From Shimia sp. R10_1 (lineage in GTDB: Bacteria; Pseudomonadota; Alphaproteobacteria; Rhodobacterales; Rhodobacteraceae), in NCBI RefSeq assembly GCF_017744095.1, contig NZ_JAGHQX010000003.1, forward strand, positions 248,001-312,000: a DNA stretch of 64,000 nt, given 5' to 3'. The position numbers and the translations under genes are program-made. Of this stretch, positions 9,914 through 20,664 are shown one piece after another. Within the stretch, counting starts at the first letter, position 1, and every line of letters begins with the position of its first letter. The notes under the pieces were generated by a model that saw only the letters and a program-made list of their open reading frames with translations, was not told the DNA's origin and made no database searches.

Positions 9914-10815
9914 GATGCGTCCTCCACCATCCAACTGCAAAAGTCGGCAAAAGACAGACCTTGAAAAGCGGCTTGTTCAGGTGACAGAGAGGTCGGAGTC
10001 ATGCCCGGTTGGGTATTGACCTCAAGCAAAATCAACCCTTCCAGGCCACGGCTTTCATCCCAGCGAAAATCGGTGCGCGACACCCCGCGACAGCCCAGAG
10101 CATTATGTGCGCGTACAGCGTAGTCCATGCAGGCGTCATAAATCTCTCGCGGCACCTGCGCAGGGATTTCATGGAGCGAGCCACCTTCGGCGTATTTTGC
10201 CTCATAATCATACCAGCCATCGGTGATGATATCCGTCACCCCCAAGGCGCGATCCCCCATCACGGTGGTCGTCAATTCGCGGCCAGGCGCATAGCTCTCC
10301 ACCATCACCTCATCCGGCATGGTCTCTGCCAGTTGAGGGGGCGTGTTTGCCCCCGCGTTCACGATGTAAATCCCGACAGAGGAGCCTTCGTTATTGGGCT
10401 TCACCACATAGGGCGGCTCCATCACATGGCGCAGGGACACATCAGCCTTGTCAGCAATCACACTTTCAACCACGGGCAACCCAGCAGCTTTGAAAGCTTC
10501 TTTGGCACGTTGTTTGTCCATGGCCAATGCGGACGCAAGAACACCGGAATGCGTATATGGAATGCGCAGCCACTCAAAAATGCCCTGCACACAGCCATCT
10601 TCGCCCCAGCGGCCATGCAGTGCATTGAAAATCACATCGGGAGAAATCTCTTTCAGGCGCGCAACAAGATCCGACCCAGCGTCGAGCTCTACGGTCTGAT
10701 ATCCTGCGTCCCGCAGTGCAGCAGCGCATTCACGCCCTGTGGAGAGCGAAACCTCGCGTTCTGCAGAGGGTCCGCCCATCACAACTGCAACTTTGGGGTT
10801 TGTCTGCTCTGACAT
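9901..10815 (-). CDS. ddl: D-alanine--D-alanine ligase
   Basis: Cytoplasmic ATP-grasp enzyme joining two D-alanines for the peptidoglycan stem peptide. The N-terminal VVMGGPSAEREVSL is the family signature. The ATP-grasp features PYVVKPNNEGSSVG and LLEVNTQPGMTPTSL are intact. At 304 residues it has the standard Ddl length, with ATG at 10815. It lies between murB and ftsQ as in other alphaproteobacterial dcw clusters, but is separated from murB by a hairpin-rich 238-base gap. Confidence 0.97.
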   Translation of the reverse strand: MSEQTNPKVAVVMGGPSAEREVSLSTGRECAAALRDAGYQTVELDAGSDLVARLKEISPDVIFNALHGRWGEDGCVQGIFEWLRIPYTHSGVLASALAMDKQRAKEAFKAAGLPVVESVIADKADVSLRHVMEPPYVVKPNNEGSSVGIYIVNAGANTPPQLAETMPDEVMVESYAPGRELTTTVMGDRALGVTDIITDGWYDYEAKYAEGGSLHEIPAQVPREIYDACMDYAVRAHNALGCRGVSRTDFRWDESRGLEGLILLEVNTQPGMTPTSLSPEQAAFQGLSFADFCSWMVEDASCDR

Positions 10816-10839
10816 ACCCTACGTGCCTCAATGTCCCGA

Positions 10840-10995
10840 GCCGTTTTCGGCCCTGTTCTGGTTTGAGCCCTTCGGACTCGTTATCGCGGCCTTGTTCAGC
10901 CGCATTTTTATTCAGGCAAGAGATGCCTGCTCGGATTGGGCTTTGTGCCCTGCTCTCAGTTCGGGCTTTGCCCTGTTTTATCGGGCTTTGCGCCC
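10840..10995. repeat. Array of seven small hairpins between murB and ddl
   Basis: Seven successive short inverted repeats fill this gap. They are GCCG-4-CGGC (10840-10851), an imperfect GAGCCC/GGACTC (10865-10879), GCGGC-8-GCCGC (10886-10903), CAGGCA-5-TGCCTG (10913-10929), GGGC-5-GCCC (10938-10950), GGGC-3-GCCC (10963-10973) and GGGC-5-GCCC (10983-10995). Read as the minus-strand operon RNA, the last three are near-copies of a unit ACAGGGC-N-AAAGCCC, with A-rich linkers between stems. No open reading frame on the minus strand covers the gap. It looks like a degenerate tandem repeat that folds into a string of stem-loops. Confidence 0.7.
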
Positions 10996-11053
10996 TTGTT
11001 TTGGTAACTTCGAACCGCTTTTTTGTGCCTGTTATTAAGCGTTTGATAAGAAG

Positions 11054-11980
11054 TCAGTCAGCGGAGGGCTCCCCGACCCGCATGATTTCCCACTGTAGCT
11101 CTATTCCGCTGTTTTGGAAAACCCTTTTTCGCACCTCTTCGCCCAGATTTTCCAAATCTGCGGCCGTTGCGTCACCTGTGTTGATCATGAAATTGGAATG
11201 CATCTCGCTCATTTGCGCGCCACCTATGCGTGCACCACGCATCCCTGCATCATCAATCACCTTCCAGGCTTTCAGATCATGCACGTCATCCGCCTTGCCC
11301 GTTGATGAAAATCCGGCCGGGTTGCGGAAGGTGCTCCCAGCAGAGCGGTCTTTGGTTGGTTGCGTCGCATCCCGTTTGGCCAGCTGATCTTCCATCCGTG
11401 CTGCCAGCACCTCTGGATCTCCAGAAGGCCCCTGCAACACCGCCTCCACAATCACCCAACCTTCGGGCAATTCGGTCTGGCGATACTGGAACTTCAGATC
11501 CTCTGCGGTAAGGGCGACGATCTCCCCCTCCCGCGTGACAGCCGTGGCCTCGACAAACACATCTGCAGTGTAGCTGCCATAGCATCCCGCATTCATCCGC
11601 ACAGCACCGCCAATGGCACCGGGAATAGTGCGCAAAAACGTCAGATCCACGCCAGCCGCCGCCGCTTTGCGGGCCACTTGCGCATCGAGCGCCGCGGCAC
11701 CCGCCCGCACACGATTGCCTTCAATTTCTGTATGATTGAAGCCACGCCCCATGCGAATGACCACGGCACGCAGACCGCCATCGCGCACAATCAGATTGGA
11801 GCCTACGCCCATCGGAAAAACCGCCACATCTTTGGGCAAGGCTTTTAGGAAATCGGCAAGATCCTGAACGTCAGCGGGCTGAAACAGATAGTCCGCCGGA
11901 CCGCCAACGCGCAGCCAGGTCAAGCCTGACAGATCTTTGCCTGGTGTCAGCTTGCCGCGCGGCGTGGGCAGATCAGTCAT
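11054..11980 (-). CDS. murB: UDP-N-acetylenolpyruvoylglucosamine reductase MurB
   Basis: FAD enzyme that reduces the enolpyruvyl group to make UDP-N-acetylmuramate. It has the FAD-binding [11 protein letters not shown] and [13 protein letters not shown] segments and the [18 protein letters not shown] motif. The catalytic region includes [12 protein letters not shown], with its serine proton donor, and ends with [13 protein letters not shown]. The 308-residue length is typical. ATG at 11980. It sits downstream of the three small membrane genes and upstream of the hairpin array and ddl. Confidence 0.97.
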   Translation of the reverse strand: MTDLPTPRGKLTPGKDLSGLTWLRVGGPADYLFQPADVQDLADFLKALPKDVAVFPMGVGSNLIVRDGGLRAVVIRMGRGFNHTEIEGNRVRAGAAALDAQVARKAAAAGVDLTFLRTIPGAIGGAVRMNAGCYGSYTADVFVEATAVTREGEIVALTAEDLKFQYRQTELPEGWVIVEAVLQGPSGDPEVLAARMEDQLAKRDATQPTKDRSAGSTFRNPAGFSSTGKADDVHDLKAWKVIDDAGMRGARIGGAQMSEMHSNFMINTGDATAADLENLGEEVRKRVFQNSGIELQWEIMRVGEPSAD

Positions 11981-12075
11981 TGGTACGGGTCCTTTGGCTT
12001 AATGGTCACCGCACCGATAGCGAAGCCACCCTCACACCACAAGACCCGCCTCTGTGTGTACGCGTCAATTCCCGC

Positions 12076-12402
12076 CTAGGCCCGATCGCGCAGCGCATAA
12101 ATCCCAAAATGCAATCCCCACCCCAAAGCAAGCGCCCCGGGCAGCCCCAATGCAAGCCAACCACTATAGCTGTAAAGCGCAGCGAGCGACTCTGGGTCTG
12201 ACACAACCTTAACCGTGCCAAGTGTTACAAGAAGTGAGACAAACAGAATGACAAGACAAATCAAGATCAAGCTTGCACGTTTCAAGAGGCCGCGATTTTG
12301 TCGAAATCCCGTAACAACCCCATAGATTGGCATCAGCATCACCGCGAACCAGATCACCGCGTTCAAGCCCAGCGTCAGATCCAACACAAGATCAGCGATC
12401 AT
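12076..12402 (-). CDS. Small membrane protein, unknown function (third of three)
   Basis: Protein of 108 residues with three predicted membrane helices: around 12-32, 43-64 (a run of Ile/Leu/Val) and 78-101 (Gly/Ala/Leu-rich). I do not recognise a family. Its ATG at 12402 overlaps the preceding stop as ATGA, so it is translationally coupled to the two DUF2484-like genes and belongs to the murC-to-murB part of the dcw operon. A role at the membrane in envelope growth would fit the location but is not shown by the sequence. Confidence 0.75.
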   Translation of the reverse strand: MIADLVLDLTLGLNAVIWFAVMLMPIYGVVTGFRQNRGLLKRASLILICLVILFVSLLVTLGTVKVVSDPESLAALYSYSGWLALGLPGALALGWGLHFGIYALRDRA

Positions 12403-12644
12403 CCCAATTTCCTTTTAACCCAACGCCAGAGGTAGATAACCGGCCAGCGCATAATCCACGCCCCCATGCCAACAAACACAAGCGCAAACCAGATGTTATG
12501 TTGCACAGCAAGGCCAATCACAATCGGCACACCAATCGCCATCATCACATAGGCAAAGCGCCAGTGGTGATCCTTAGAAGGGAACATTGCGCGCAGATTG
12601 GCCGCGATCAGCCAAACACAGGCGCTGATCAGCGAAAGGCTCAC
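12399..12644 (-). CDS. DUF2484-like small membrane protein (second copy)
   Basis: Protein of 81 residues with an N-terminal helix (SLISACVWLIAANLRAMFP), two central helices and a basic C-terminus (WRWVKRKLG). The pattern CxWxxAANxxAMxP is shared with the adjacent 89-residue protein, so the two are tandem paralogues. Small proteins of the DUF2484 type are known from Rhodobacteraceae near murB and murC; the assignment is from recall and pattern. The GTG start at 12644 overlaps the previous stop as GTGA. Confidence 0.75.
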   Translation of the reverse strand: MSLSLISACVWLIAANLRAMFPSKDHHWRFAYVMMAIGVPIVIGLAVQHNIWFALVFVGMGAWIMRWPVIYLWRWVKRKLG

Positions 12645-12910
12645 TCCCGCTGCTCCGCGGCATCACTCTCGACATGCAGCCCAAGAGCTTTGCGCCCGTA
12701 GTACAGCAAGGGTCGACGAAACATGGATACAAACCCGAATAGCGCGAGCCCACCAAACACCCAGCCATGCTCATAGAAGATCACACCGATCAACAGAATG
12801 GCCGCTATCAGCAAACCAAAACCTGGCACAAACTGATACCGCATCGGCAACATTGCGACAGCGGTTGCGGCAAGTACCCACAAACAGGCGAGTATCAAAA
12901 CAAAACTCAC
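12641..12910 (-). CDS. DUF2484-like small membrane protein (first copy)
   Basis: Protein of 89 residues starting with GTG at 12910. It has an N-terminal helix (LILACLWVLAATAVAMLP), a central pair of helices and a cytoplasmic-looking acidic tail (ESDAAEQRE). It shares the CLWVLAATAVAMLP / CVWLIAANLRAMFP signature with the next gene. It lies 68 bases past murC on the same strand, between murC and murB, so it is probably expressed with cell-wall precursor genes. No catalytic motif is visible. Confidence 0.75.
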   Translation of the reverse strand: MSFVLILACLWVLAATAVAMLPMRYQFVPGFGLLIAAILLIGVIFYEHGWVFGGLALFGFVSMFRRPLLYYGRKALGLHVESDAAEQRE

Positions 12911-12978
12911 GTCGCACGCCCTTTCGTTTGCGTTTTCAGCAGTCTACTCAACCCTAGCAATCACGCAAGCACGATAGA

Positions 12979-14388
12979 TCAGGCGCCCAAGTGGCCCGGC
13001 AGGCCATTGGCCCACGCACTGATCGAACCCGCGCCGAGGCAGACCACGATGTCTCCGGTTTTCGCGGTCTCCTTGACCAGCGCAACCAGATCCGACTCCT
13101 CAGAAATAGCGATCGCGTGACGGTGCCCATGAGCCACCAATCCCGCGATAAGATCATCGCGACTTGCCCCCTCAATCGGGGCTTCCCCAGCTGCGAAAAC
13201 ATCAGCAATGCCGACAACATCCGCCTCATTGAAGCAGGTGCAGAAATCCTCAAACAGCGAATGCAAACGCGTGTAGCGGTGCGGCTGGTGCACGGCAATG
13301 ACCCTTCCACCGCTGTCACCAATTGCCTGACGCGCGGCCTTGAGCACTGCGGCGATCTCCACCGGGTGATGGCCGTAGTCATCGATCACCGGCACGCCCC
13401 CCAGCACTTCGCCCACTTTGGTGAAGCGGCGGTTCACGCCGCCAAAGGCTGCAAGCGCTGCGCGAATTTCATCAAGCTTCATTCCAAGATGACGCGCAAT
13501 CGCCACCGCGGACAATGCATTTGACACATTGTGATCGCCGGGCATCGGCAGCGTACAGCCTTCGATCACTTTGCCTTCGGCCTGCAAGGCGATGTCAAAA
13601 TGCGCAACGCCCGCTTTGTAGGTCAGGTTCAGCGCCCGCACATCGGCCTGCGCATTAAAGCCGAAGGTCACGACGCGGCGGTCAGTGATTTTGCCCACAA
13701 GCGTCTGCACATCCGGATCATCGGTGCAGCACACCGCCAGACCATAAAATGGAATGTTTGAGACAAAGTCATAAAAGCCTTTGTGCAGCGCCTCTTCAGT
13801 GCCCCAGTGCTCCATATGCTCTGGGTCGATGTTGGTCACAATGGCAATGGTCGCGGGCAAACGATTGAAGGTGCCGTCGCTTTCATCGGCCTCAACCACC
13901 ATCCACTCGCCGTCGCCCACACGCGCGTTCGAGCCATAGGCGTGAATAATGCCGCCATTGATCACTGTTGGATCAAAATTGCCGTGATCCAGCAACGCCG
14001 CCACCATCGTAGTGGTGGTGGTTTTACCGTGCGTACCGGCCACGGCGATGTTTGATTTCAGACGCATCAGCTCGGCCAGCATCTCTGCACGTCGCACCAC
14101 AGGCAGACCTTTCAGGCGTGCTTCATCTAGCTCGGGATTGCCGGGTTTGATGGCCGAAGAAATCACCACAACTTCGGCATTTTCCAAATTCTCCGCCCGC
14201 TGGCCTTCAAACACCGTCGCGCCCATATCAGCCAGGCGCTGCGTGATCTTCGTGGATTTCAGGTCAGAGCCCTGCACCGTATAGCCGTGGTTGATCAACA
14301 CCTCGGCAATGCCGGACATGCCAATGCCGCCGATGCCAACAAAGTGGATGGCGCCCACGTCGCCGGGAAGTTTGGTTGCTGCGTTCAT
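12979..14388 (-). CDS. murC: UDP-N-acetylmuramate--L-alanine ligase MurC
   Basis: Cytoplasmic Mur ligase adding L-alanine, the first residue of the peptidoglycan stem. The N-terminal [16 protein letters not shown] binds the UDP-sugar. The ATP loop GTHGKTTTT lies at residues 118-126. The MurC-specific [13 protein letters not shown] and HQPHRYTR motifs are present. The ATG at 14388 lies one base past the murG stop. A longer frame upstream to 14430 overlaps murG and is unlikely. Length 469 is normal. Confidence 0.97.
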   Translation of the reverse strand: MNAATKLPGDVGAIHFVGIGGIGMSGIAEVLINHGYTVQGSDLKSTKITQRLADMGATVFEGQRAENLENAEVVVISSAIKPGNPELDEARLKGLPVVRRAEMLAELMRLKSNIAVAGTHGKTTTTTMVAALLDHGNFDPTVINGGIIHAYGSNARVGDGEWMVVEADESDGTFNRLPATIAIVTNIDPEHMEHWGTEEALHKGFYDFVSNIPFYGLAVCCTDDPDVQTLVGKITDRRVVTFGFNAQADVRALNLTYKAGVAHFDIALQAEGKVIEGCTLPMPGDHNVSNALSAVAIARHLGMKLDEIRAALAAFGGVNRRFTKVGEVLGGVPVIDDYGHHPVEIAAVLKAARQAIGDSGGRVIAVHQPHRYTRLHSLFEDFCTCFNEADVVGIADVFAAGEAPIEGASRDDLIAGLVAHGHRHAIAISEESDLVALVKETAKTGDIVVCLGAGSISAWANGLPGHLGA

Positions 14389-14389
14389 C

Positions 14390-15487
14390 TTATTGGTCCT
14401 TGTTCGCCAGCTGCTCGACCAGCGCAACAAGCGCCTCGGTCGCGTCCGGCTTGCCCGCCGACAGCGCGGCCTGAGCCATCTGGCTTGCGCCCTGCGGGTT
14501 GCTCAAAATGGTTGTGATTTGTTCGGTCAGCGAGTCCGGCGTCAGAAGGCTCTCAGGCACAACAATCGCCCCGCCCGCCTCTGCCAGCCCCCGCGCATTG
14601 GCCGTCTGGTGATCGCCCGCCGCTGCGGCAAAAGGCACAAGGATCGACGGGCGCCCAATAATGGAGATATCGGCGACAGAACTGGCGCCAGAGCGCGAGA
14701 TCACCAGTTGCGCTTCGCTCATGCGCGCAGGCACATCGTTGAAGAATGGCTGCACATCCGCAGAGATCCCAGCCTCAGCATAAAAGGCGGACACCCGGTC
14801 AAAATCCTCATCGCGCGCCTGATGCGCCACGCGCAGGTTGTCCAAAATCTCAGGAGGCAATGCCGCAATCGCCGCAGGCACCACATCACTTAGGATACGC
14901 GCACCCTGACTGCCGCCAATCACCAGAACCGACATCGGATAATCGCCTGGCGCGATATAGCCAGCACCCGCGCGATCCATCACGGACTTGCGCACTGGGT
15001 TGCCAACAGGCGTGCCCTCAATGCCGTCCGGCAAAGCAGTGGGCCATGTGCCGCAGGCCACCACGTTCACGCGCTTGGCAAAGACTTGATTGACCCGCCC
15101 CAGCACACCGTTTTGCTCATGAATCATGCGTGGCAGTTTCAGCAGCCAAGCGGCGCCCATCGCGGGAATGGTCGGATAGCCGCCAAAGCCGACCACCACA
15201 TCGGGCCGATCCTTGCGCATTTTCATCGCCGCGCCCAACACACCGCCCAGAATGCGAAACGGCACGGCCAGCTTGGCCAGCGCACCACCGCGCGCAAAAG
15301 TGGCGGAGCTGACTTGTTCAATCTCCACCGTATGCGGAAAGCCACCGGTATAGCGCGCGCCACGCGCATCGGTGGAGAGTTTCACCCGCCACCCTTTGCG
15401 CAGCATCACCTCTGCCAGCGCCTGCGCGGGGAACATATGCCCCCCCGTGCCGCCTGCTGCTATCACCAAAAGTGGCTGTTTGTTCAT
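14390..15487 (-). CDS. murG: Lipid II synthase MurG (GlcNAc transferase)
   Basis: Peripheral inner-membrane glycosyltransferase that adds GlcNAc to lipid I, giving lipid II. The first G-loop [12 protein letters not shown] lies at the N-terminus, the second G-loop is [15 protein letters not shown], and the donor-binding [13 protein letters not shown] is near residue 290. At 365 residues it has the expected length. The ATG at 15487 overlaps the ftsW stop as ATGA, so MurG and the FtsW polymerase are translated together. Confidence 0.97.
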   Translation of the reverse strand: MNKQPLLVIAAGGTGGHMFPAQALAEVMLRKGWRVKLSTDARGARYTGGFPHTVEIEQVSSATFARGGALAKLAVPFRILGGVLGAAMKMRKDRPDVVVGFGGYPTIPAMGAAWLLKLPRMIHEQNGVLGRVNQVFAKRVNVVACGTWPTALPDGIEGTPVGNPVRKSVMDRAGAGYIAPGDYPMSVLVIGGSQGARILSDVVPAAIAALPPEILDNLRVAHQARDEDFDRVSAFYAEAGISADVQPFFNDVPARMSEAQLVISRSGASSVADISIIGRPSILVPFAAAAGDHQTANARGLAEAGGAIVVPESLLTPDSLTEQITTILSNPQGASQMAQAALSAGKPDATEALVALVEQLANKDQ

Positions 15488-16650
15488 CTACCATGCCCCC
15501 GCAAAATATCCCCAATCTCACCCTGAGGACGGCTGCGGGTAAACGCCAAAATCATGCCAACTGCAATCCCCCCGGCGATGAGGGACGAGCCGCCATAGCT
15601 CACAAACGGCAAAGTCATGCCTTTGGAAGGCAAAAGGCGCACCGCAACACCCATATTGATGAGCGCTTGTACGCCGAAAATCGCCACAAGCCCGGTGCCA
15701 GCCAACCGGATGAACGGATCACGTTCCCGCATCAGGCGGAAAAACGAGCGCAACACGATTGTCGCGTAAAGCGCAAGAATCGCAAACACAAGGATCAGCC
15801 CATATTCTTCGGCAGCAACTGCGATGATGAAATCCGTGTGCGCATCAGGCAGTGACCATTTCACCTGCCCCTCGCCCACACCGACACCAAAAAGACCGCC
15901 TTCGCGGATTGCCTCAGTTGCATAGCCAATCTGGGTGGTCGGGTCGACGGAGCGATCCAGAAAACCATCGATGCGGCGCGCGAAGTGCTCTGAACTTGTG
16001 TAGGCAAATCTGGCAATCGGAATGAGGGAGAGAATAATCCCCCCGATCAGCAGCATGGGCGCGCCGGAGACAAAATACATCACGCTCCAGCCAAATAGGA
16101 TCAGACAGGCCTGACCGAAGTCAGGCTGCAACGCCAGCATCAGCACAATGGTCACCATCAACAGAAACGACCAGCGCCGCCCCGGAGGGCCATTGATTTC
16201 CTCATTGGCCGCCATAAGCCAGGCTGCCACGACCACGAAACCGGGCTTCAGAAACTCAGACGGCTGCAAAGACGCAAAGCCCAAAGAATACCAGCGCGTG
16301 GCACCTTTACCGAAGTCCGTGCCAAACACCGGCAAGAGCGCCAGTGCAACCATTGCAACGGCAAAGCCCAAAACAGACAAACGACGCACCAGAGTTGGCG
16401 ACATCATCGATGTGACGATCATGGCAACCATCGCCAGACCGCCAAAAAATGCCTGTTTCTGCACATAGTGAAACGGCGCGAAACCGTTTTTGGCAGCCAA
16501 AGGTGGGCTTGCGGCCATGCCAAGCATCAGGCCAATGACAAACAACAAGACGATCGACGTCATTGTCCATTTATCAAGTGTTTGCCACCACTTCGGGAGC
16601 ACGGGCTCACGCGCCCGAACGGGCAGCGCGCCATAAACCATCTCTGTCAT
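15484..16650 (-). CDS. ftsW: Septal peptidoglycan polymerase FtsW (SEDS family)
   Basis: Multi-spanning SEDS protein that polymerises lipid II at the division site together with FtsI. There are about ten hydrophobic segments. FDR-type residues appear in [14 protein letters not shown], and conserved SEDS stretches include [21 protein letters not shown] and [19 protein letters not shown] at 16650. It is followed by murG in the operon. Upstream it faces a divergent plus-strand flavoprotein gene, so ftsW must have its own promoter in 16651-16824. Confidence 0.96.
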   Translation of the reverse strand: MTEMVYGALPVRAREPVLPKWWQTLDKWTMTSIVLLFVIGLMLGMAASPPLAAKNGFAPFHYVQKQAFFGGLAMVAMIVTSMMSPTLVRRLSVLGFAVAMVALALLPVFGTDFGKGATRWYSLGFASLQPSEFLKPGFVVVAAWLMAANEEINGPPGRRWSFLLMVTIVLMLALQPDFGQACLILFGWSVMYFVSGAPMLLIGGIILSLIPIARFAYTSSEHFARRIDGFLDRSVDPTTQIGYATEAIREGGLFGVGVGEGQVKWSLPDAHTDFIIAVAAEEYGLILVFAILALYATIVLRSFFRLMRERDPFIRLAGTGLVAIFGVQALINMGVAVRLLPSKGMTLPFVSYGGSSLIAGGIAVGMILAFTRSRPQGEIGDILRGHGR

Positions 16651-16824
16651 CGAAATCCGCCGATCTCTGCCTCAAAACGCCCGTTTTCCGGGTCTAAGTC
16701 GAAGAGTAACACCCAATAGGCTTTATGGAAAGTATAGAGATCGGTGATTTCCACCCGACCCGCCGATCTTACGCATAAGCTTCGCCCCCTTGACCTGAAC
16801 CACATCCTCAGGCACCTCGCGCCC

Positions 16825-18021
16825 ATGAGCACACAGACACATTGGGACAGCATTATTCTGGGCGCAGGCGCGGCCGGCATGATGTGCGCCGCACATACGG
16901 GCGGGCGCACGCTGCTGCTCGACCACGCCAAAGCTCCGGGTGAAAAAATTCGCATTTCTGGCGGCGGGCGCTGCAACTTCACCAATATGTATGCTGGTCC
17001 TGAGAATTTCCTTTCAGGCAACCCGCATTTCTGCAAGTCCGCGCTCAGCCGTTACACGCAGTGGGATTTTATAGACATGGTGGCGCGCCACGGCATCGCC
17101 TATCATGAGAAAACCCTTGGCCAGCTGTTTTGTGACAACAGCGCCAAAGACATCATCGCCATGCTGCGCGCGGAACTCACCCAAGCAGGTGCCGAACTCT
17201 GGCTTGAAACACAGATCGCAAATGTCACCCACGACGGATCGCACTTCGCTCTAGAGGTCGAAAAAAACGGGCAAAGGCAAAAACTGAGCTGTGCGAACCT
17301 CGTTTTGGCCACGGGCGGAAAAAGCATCCCCAAGATGGGAGCGACAGGGCTGGCGTATGACATCGCGCGTCAGTTCGGCCTTCCGGTCACAGACACCCGT
17401 GCAGGGCTTGTGCCTTTCACATTCTCAGACGGGCGCTTCAAAGCCATCTCCGGCGTGGCCCATACTGTGCGAGCGACAGCGGGTGGCGCCAGTTTTGAGG
17501 AGGCCGCGCTGTTCACCCACCGTGGCCTGTCTGGCCCGGCTATGCTGCAGATCAGCTCTTATTGGCGCGAAAGCCAGCCGATTGCCATCAACCTCTTCCC
17601 TGACAGTAACCCATTTGAGACGCTCCGCGAACGGCGACAGGCGCAAGGGCGACGCAATCTGACAACTGAGCTTGCAACACTTCTGCCTGCCCGTCTGGTG
17701 GACCACTTAAGCGAAACCATGGATCTGTCCGGCAACCTTGCAGACCAATCCGACAGCACATTAGAAACGCTCTGCAACACGCTGCAAAACTGGCAGCTTA
17801 CACCATCAGGCACCGAAGGCTATCGCACTGCCGAGGTCACCCTTGGCGGGATCGACACAGACGGGCTGTCGTCCAAAACCATGGAAGCCAAACACGTTCC
17901 CGGCCTTTACGTGATCGGCGAAGCCATGGATGTGACCGGCTGGCTGGGCGGCTTTAACTTTCAATGGGCCTGGAGCTCTGGTTGGGCCGCCGGTCAAGCC
18001 ATCGCCGCCAAACGCGCCTAA
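16825..18021 (+). CDS. NAD(P)/FAD-dependent oxidoreductase, HI0933/BaiN-like flavoprotein
   Basis: Flavoprotein of 398 residues with an N-terminal dinucleotide-binding loop [12 protein letters not shown] and the family motif [12 protein letters not shown] second glycine-rich segment is [17 protein letters not shown], and the C-terminal [19 protein letters not shown] is diagnostic of the HI0933 family. The substrate is unknown for most members. The ATG at 16825 is chosen over upstream ATGs because the fold begins there. The gene lies on the opposite strand inside the dcw cluster, between murD and ftsW, and its stop overlaps the murD stop tail to tail. Confidence 0.88.
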   Translation: MSTQTHWDSIILGAGAAGMMCAAHTGGRTLLLDHAKAPGEKIRISGGGRCNFTNMYAGPENFLSGNPHFCKSALSRYTQWDFIDMVARHGIAYHEKTLGQLFCDNSAKDIIAMLRAELTQAGAELWLETQIANVTHDGSHFALEVEKNGQRQKLSCANLVLATGGKSIPKMGATGLAYDIARQFGLPVTDTRAGLVPFTFSDGRFKAISGVAHTVRATAGGASFEEAALFTHRGLSGPAMLQISSYWRESQPIAINLFPDSNPFETLRERRQAQGRRNLTTELATLLPARLVDHLSETMDLSGNLADQSDSTLETLCNTLQNWQLTPSGTEGYRTAEVTLGGIDTDGLSSKTMEAKHVPGLYVIGEAMDVTGWLGGFNFQWAWSSGWAAGQAIAAKRA

Positions 18022-19424
18022 GCGGCCCCTGTTGCCGCACGCACCTCTGCTACAAAATCGTCGCCACGCTTTTCAAAGCTGTCATATTGATCAAAGCTCG
18101 CCGCCGCTGGCGCAAGCAGGACAGTTTCCCCTTCCTGCGCCTCTGCCACAGCACGTGCAACCGCCTGCGCCATCGTGGTGCAAACTTCTGCTTCAACCCC
18201 TTTGAGTTGCATGGCAAAATTCGCAGCCTCTCGCCCAATGACATAGGCTTTCACCACCTCGCTTGCACTTGCAGCAAGATCGCCAAGGCCACCCTCTTTT
18301 TCAAGCCCGCCACAGATCCAGCGGATCTTTTTGAACGCCGACAAAGCCTTTTGCGCCGCATCCACATTGGTGGCCTTGCTGTCATTAACGTAGGTCACAC
18401 CAGCGGCCTCAGCGATGATCTGGCTGCGATGCGGCAGCCCGCCAAAGCTGGCAAAAGCCGCCTCAATCACACGTGGCGCAAGACCTAACGCGCGGCAGAC
18501 CGCATAGGCAGCGCAGGCATTCTGATGGTTATGTGCGCCCGGCAAGCCCCTGATGGCGCGCAGGTCAATCGAGCCCGCCTGTCGCCCCTTGCGATATTCG
18601 CTGAGGAACCCTTTGCGCGCAAAAACATTCCAACCAGCGCCGGTGAGTTTACGCTCGGTTGAAATACGCATCACACGGTCATCCGCCGGGCCCTCGGAAA
18701 GCTGCCCTGCAAGGTAACGCCCCTCAATCTCATCGACGCCCACAATCGCGCGGTCAGGACCACCTTCGGCAAAGAGACGTCGCTTGGCCGCAAAATAGCC
18801 GCCCATACCCGCGTGACGATCCAAATGATCCGGGCTGAGGTTTGTGAACACGGCAATGTCTGGCGTCAGGCTCCGCGCAAGATCCGTTTGATAGCTGGAC
18901 AGCTCCAAAACAATCACATCGCCATCTTCCGCCGGATCCAGATCAAGCACGCCACGGCCGATATTGCCTGCCAGCTGCGTGCGCCGCCCAGCCTCGCTCA
19001 GCACATGATGGATCAACGCAGAGGTGGTGGATTTGCCGTTGGAGCCGGTCACAGCAACGACCTTCGGCATGATGTCAAACATCTCCCAACCGCCATCGGC
19101 GAAAGAGCGGAAAAACAAACCAATGTCGTTGTCCACAGCAACACCGGCCTCCAAAGCCGCAGCCACTACGGGATTGGGCGTTGGGTAGAGATGCGGAATT
19201 CCCGGGCTGACAATCAGGCTGGCAATGCCGTCAAAAGCGTTCTGCTTGAGCAAATCGGCACAGAGGAAACCTTCGCCCTCTGCGGTTTCGCGCGCTTTGG
19301 GGTTGTCGTCCCAACAGATCGCTTCTGCTCCGCCCGCACGCAGCGCCCGCGCTGTGGCCAGACCTGAGCGCCCCAAGCCCAAAACGGCGACCTTCGCGCC
19401 CTCAAAGCCCTGTACTGGAATCAT
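18018..19424 (-). CDS. murD: UDP-N-acetylmuramoyl-L-alanine--D-glutamate ligase MurD
   Basis: Mur ligase that adds D-glutamate, the second residue of the stem peptide. [14 protein letters not shown] forms the N-terminal UDP-binding loop. The ATP loop GSNGKSTT is at residues 127-134, and [10 protein letters not shown] and [11 protein letters not shown] are typical MurD motifs. 468 residues, ATG at 19424. A terminator lies between mraY and this gene, and a convergent flavoprotein gene follows, so murD is probably a single-gene transcript, unlike in the classic continuous cluster. Confidence 0.96.
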   Translation of the reverse strand: MIPVQGFEGAKVAVLGLGRSGLATARALRAGGAEAICWDDNPKARETAEGEGFLCADLLKQNAFDGIASLIVSPGIPHLYPTPNPVVAAALEAGVAVDNDIGLFFRSFADGGWEMFDIMPKVVAVTGSNGKSTTSALIHHVLSEAGRRTQLAGNIGRGVLDLDPAEDGDVIVLELSSYQTDLARSLTPDIAVFTNLSPDHLDRHAGMGGYFAAKRRLFAEGGPDRAIVGVDEIEGRYLAGQLSEGPADDRVMRISTERKLTGAGWNVFARKGFLSEYRKGRQAGSIDLRAIRGLPGAHNHQNACAAYAVCRALGLAPRVIEAAFASFGGLPHRSQIIAEAAGVTYVNDSKATNVDAAQKALSAFKKIRWICGGLEKEGGLGDLAASASEVVKAYVIGREAANFAMQLKGVEAEVCTTMAQAVARAVAEAQEGETVLLAPAAASFDQYDSFEKRGDDFVAEVRAATGAA

Positions 19425-19524
19425 CTGTCACCCCCAAAAAGTTCCGCACCGACACTGCCCTGCCTGCAAGGTAGGTACAAGATGCGGACATCGAATGCCT
19501 GCGGCGGGCATATTTTGCGAATGA

Positions 19525-19555
19525 CAAAAAAAGGCGCGCCAAACATGACACGCCT
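19525..19555 (-). terminator. Intrinsic terminator after mraY
   Basis: On the minus strand a 9-base stem (AGGCGTGTC with GGCGCGCCT, two G-T pairs) with a 6-base loop at 19532-19555 is followed by seven T residues. It begins 27 bases past the mraY stop and ends the mraZ-to-mraY transcript before murD. Confidence 0.8.
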
Positions 19556-19581
19556 CTCGTTAAATTGGCAATCTGACCCGA

Positions 19582-20664
19582 TCAGCGCAGCTTAAGCGTG
19601 GCCAGACCAATCATCGCGAGGATCACGGCGACAATCCAAAACCGGATCACGATCTGCGGCTCAGACCAGCCCTTTTTCTCATAGTGATGGTGGATCGGCG
19701 CCATCAGGAAAACCCGCTTGCCAGTGCGCTTGAAGTAGAGCACCTGAATGATCACGCTCAGCGCTTCCACCACAAAGAGGCCCCCAATGATGCCAAGCAC
19801 CAGCTCGTGTTTGGTGGACACGGCAATCGCGCCCAATGCGCCACCAAGCGCAAGTGAGCCGGTGTCGCCCATAAACACCGCTGCAGGCGGCGCATTATAC
19901 CACAGAAAACCCAGACCGCCGCCCATGAGACCAGCCACGAAGATCAGGATTTCACCGGTGCCGGGCACGTAATGCACATCCAGATACTCGGTGAAGTCAA
20001 CACGACCCACCGCATAAGCGATAACACCCAGCGCACCCGCCGCGATCATCACAGGCATGATCGCCAGACCATCAAGACCATCCGTCAGGTTGACCGCGTT
20101 TGCAGCCCCCACGATCACGAACATGGCAAAGGGCACATAGGCCCAGCTGAGGTTGACGAGCACTTCTTTGAAAACTGGAACCGCCAATTGGAACTGCAAC
20201 ACATCCGGCTGCAAGAACGTTGCCCAAACCCCTGCAATCGCAGCAATAACAAAGCCCAACAAAAGACGGACGCGGCTCGACACACCTTTGGTGTTTTGCT
20301 TTGAGACTTTTGCGTAATCATCGGCAAACCCGATCAGCCCATAGGCCAATGTCACAAACAATACGAGCCAGACAAAGCCATTGTCCCAGCGCGCCCACAG
20401 TAGTGTGGAGGTGACCAAAGCACCCACAATCAGCAGCCCCCCCATAGTGGGTGTGCCGGCTTTGGCGAAATGCCCCTCGGGTCCGTCATCGCGGATTGGC
20501 TGGCCTTTGCCCTGCTTGCGGCGCAGCACGTCAATCAGCGGGCGCCCGAACAGAAAGCCAAAGATCAGCGCCGTCATGAAGGCACCACCAGCGCGGAAGG
20601 TGATGTAGCGGAACAGGTTGAAGAAATCACCGCCATCCGACAGCGCGGTCAGCCAATAGAACAT
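19582..20664 (-). CDS. mraY: Phospho-MurNAc-pentapeptide-transferase MraY
   Basis: Inner-membrane enzyme that moves phospho-MurNAc-pentapeptide onto undecaprenyl phosphate, making lipid I. About ten transmembrane helices. GTPTMGGLL, the aspartate-rich [22 protein letters not shown] and MAPIHHHYE are the family motifs. 360 residues, ATG at 20664 sharing one base with the murF stop. It is the last gene before a strong terminator. Confidence 0.98.
   Translation of the reverse strand: MFYWLTALSDGGDFFNLFRYITFRAGGAFMTALIFGFLFGRPLIDVLRRKQGKGQPIRDDGPEGHFAKAGTPTMGGLLIVGALVTSTLLWARWDNGFVWLVLFVTLAYGLIGFADDYAKVSKQNTKGVSSRVRLLLGFVIAAIAGVWATFLQPDVLQFQLAVPVFKEVLVNLSWAYVPFAMFVIVGAANAVNLTDGLDGLAIMPVMIAAGALGVIAYAVGRVDFTEYLDVHYVPGTGEILIFVAGLMGGGLGFLWYNAPPAAVFMGDTGSLALGGALGAIAVSTKHELVLGIIGGLFVVEALSVIIQVLYFKRTGKRVFLMAPIHHHYEKKGWSEPQIVIRFWIVAVILAMIGLATLKLR

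Noticed and set aside
10840..10995. CRISPR array
   Set aside because: Units are short, imperfect and lack constant-length spacers; no cas genes nearby.
10716..11387. 223-residue plus-strand frame across the hairpin array
   Set aside because: It overlaps ddl and murB on the other strand, and its apparent repeats (GLCAL-like) are simply the translated hairpin units.
16647..17036. 129-residue minus-strand frame upstream of ftsW
   Set aside because: Mostly antisense to the flavoprotein gene; the 4-base overlap with ftsW is probably accidental and no family motif is seen.
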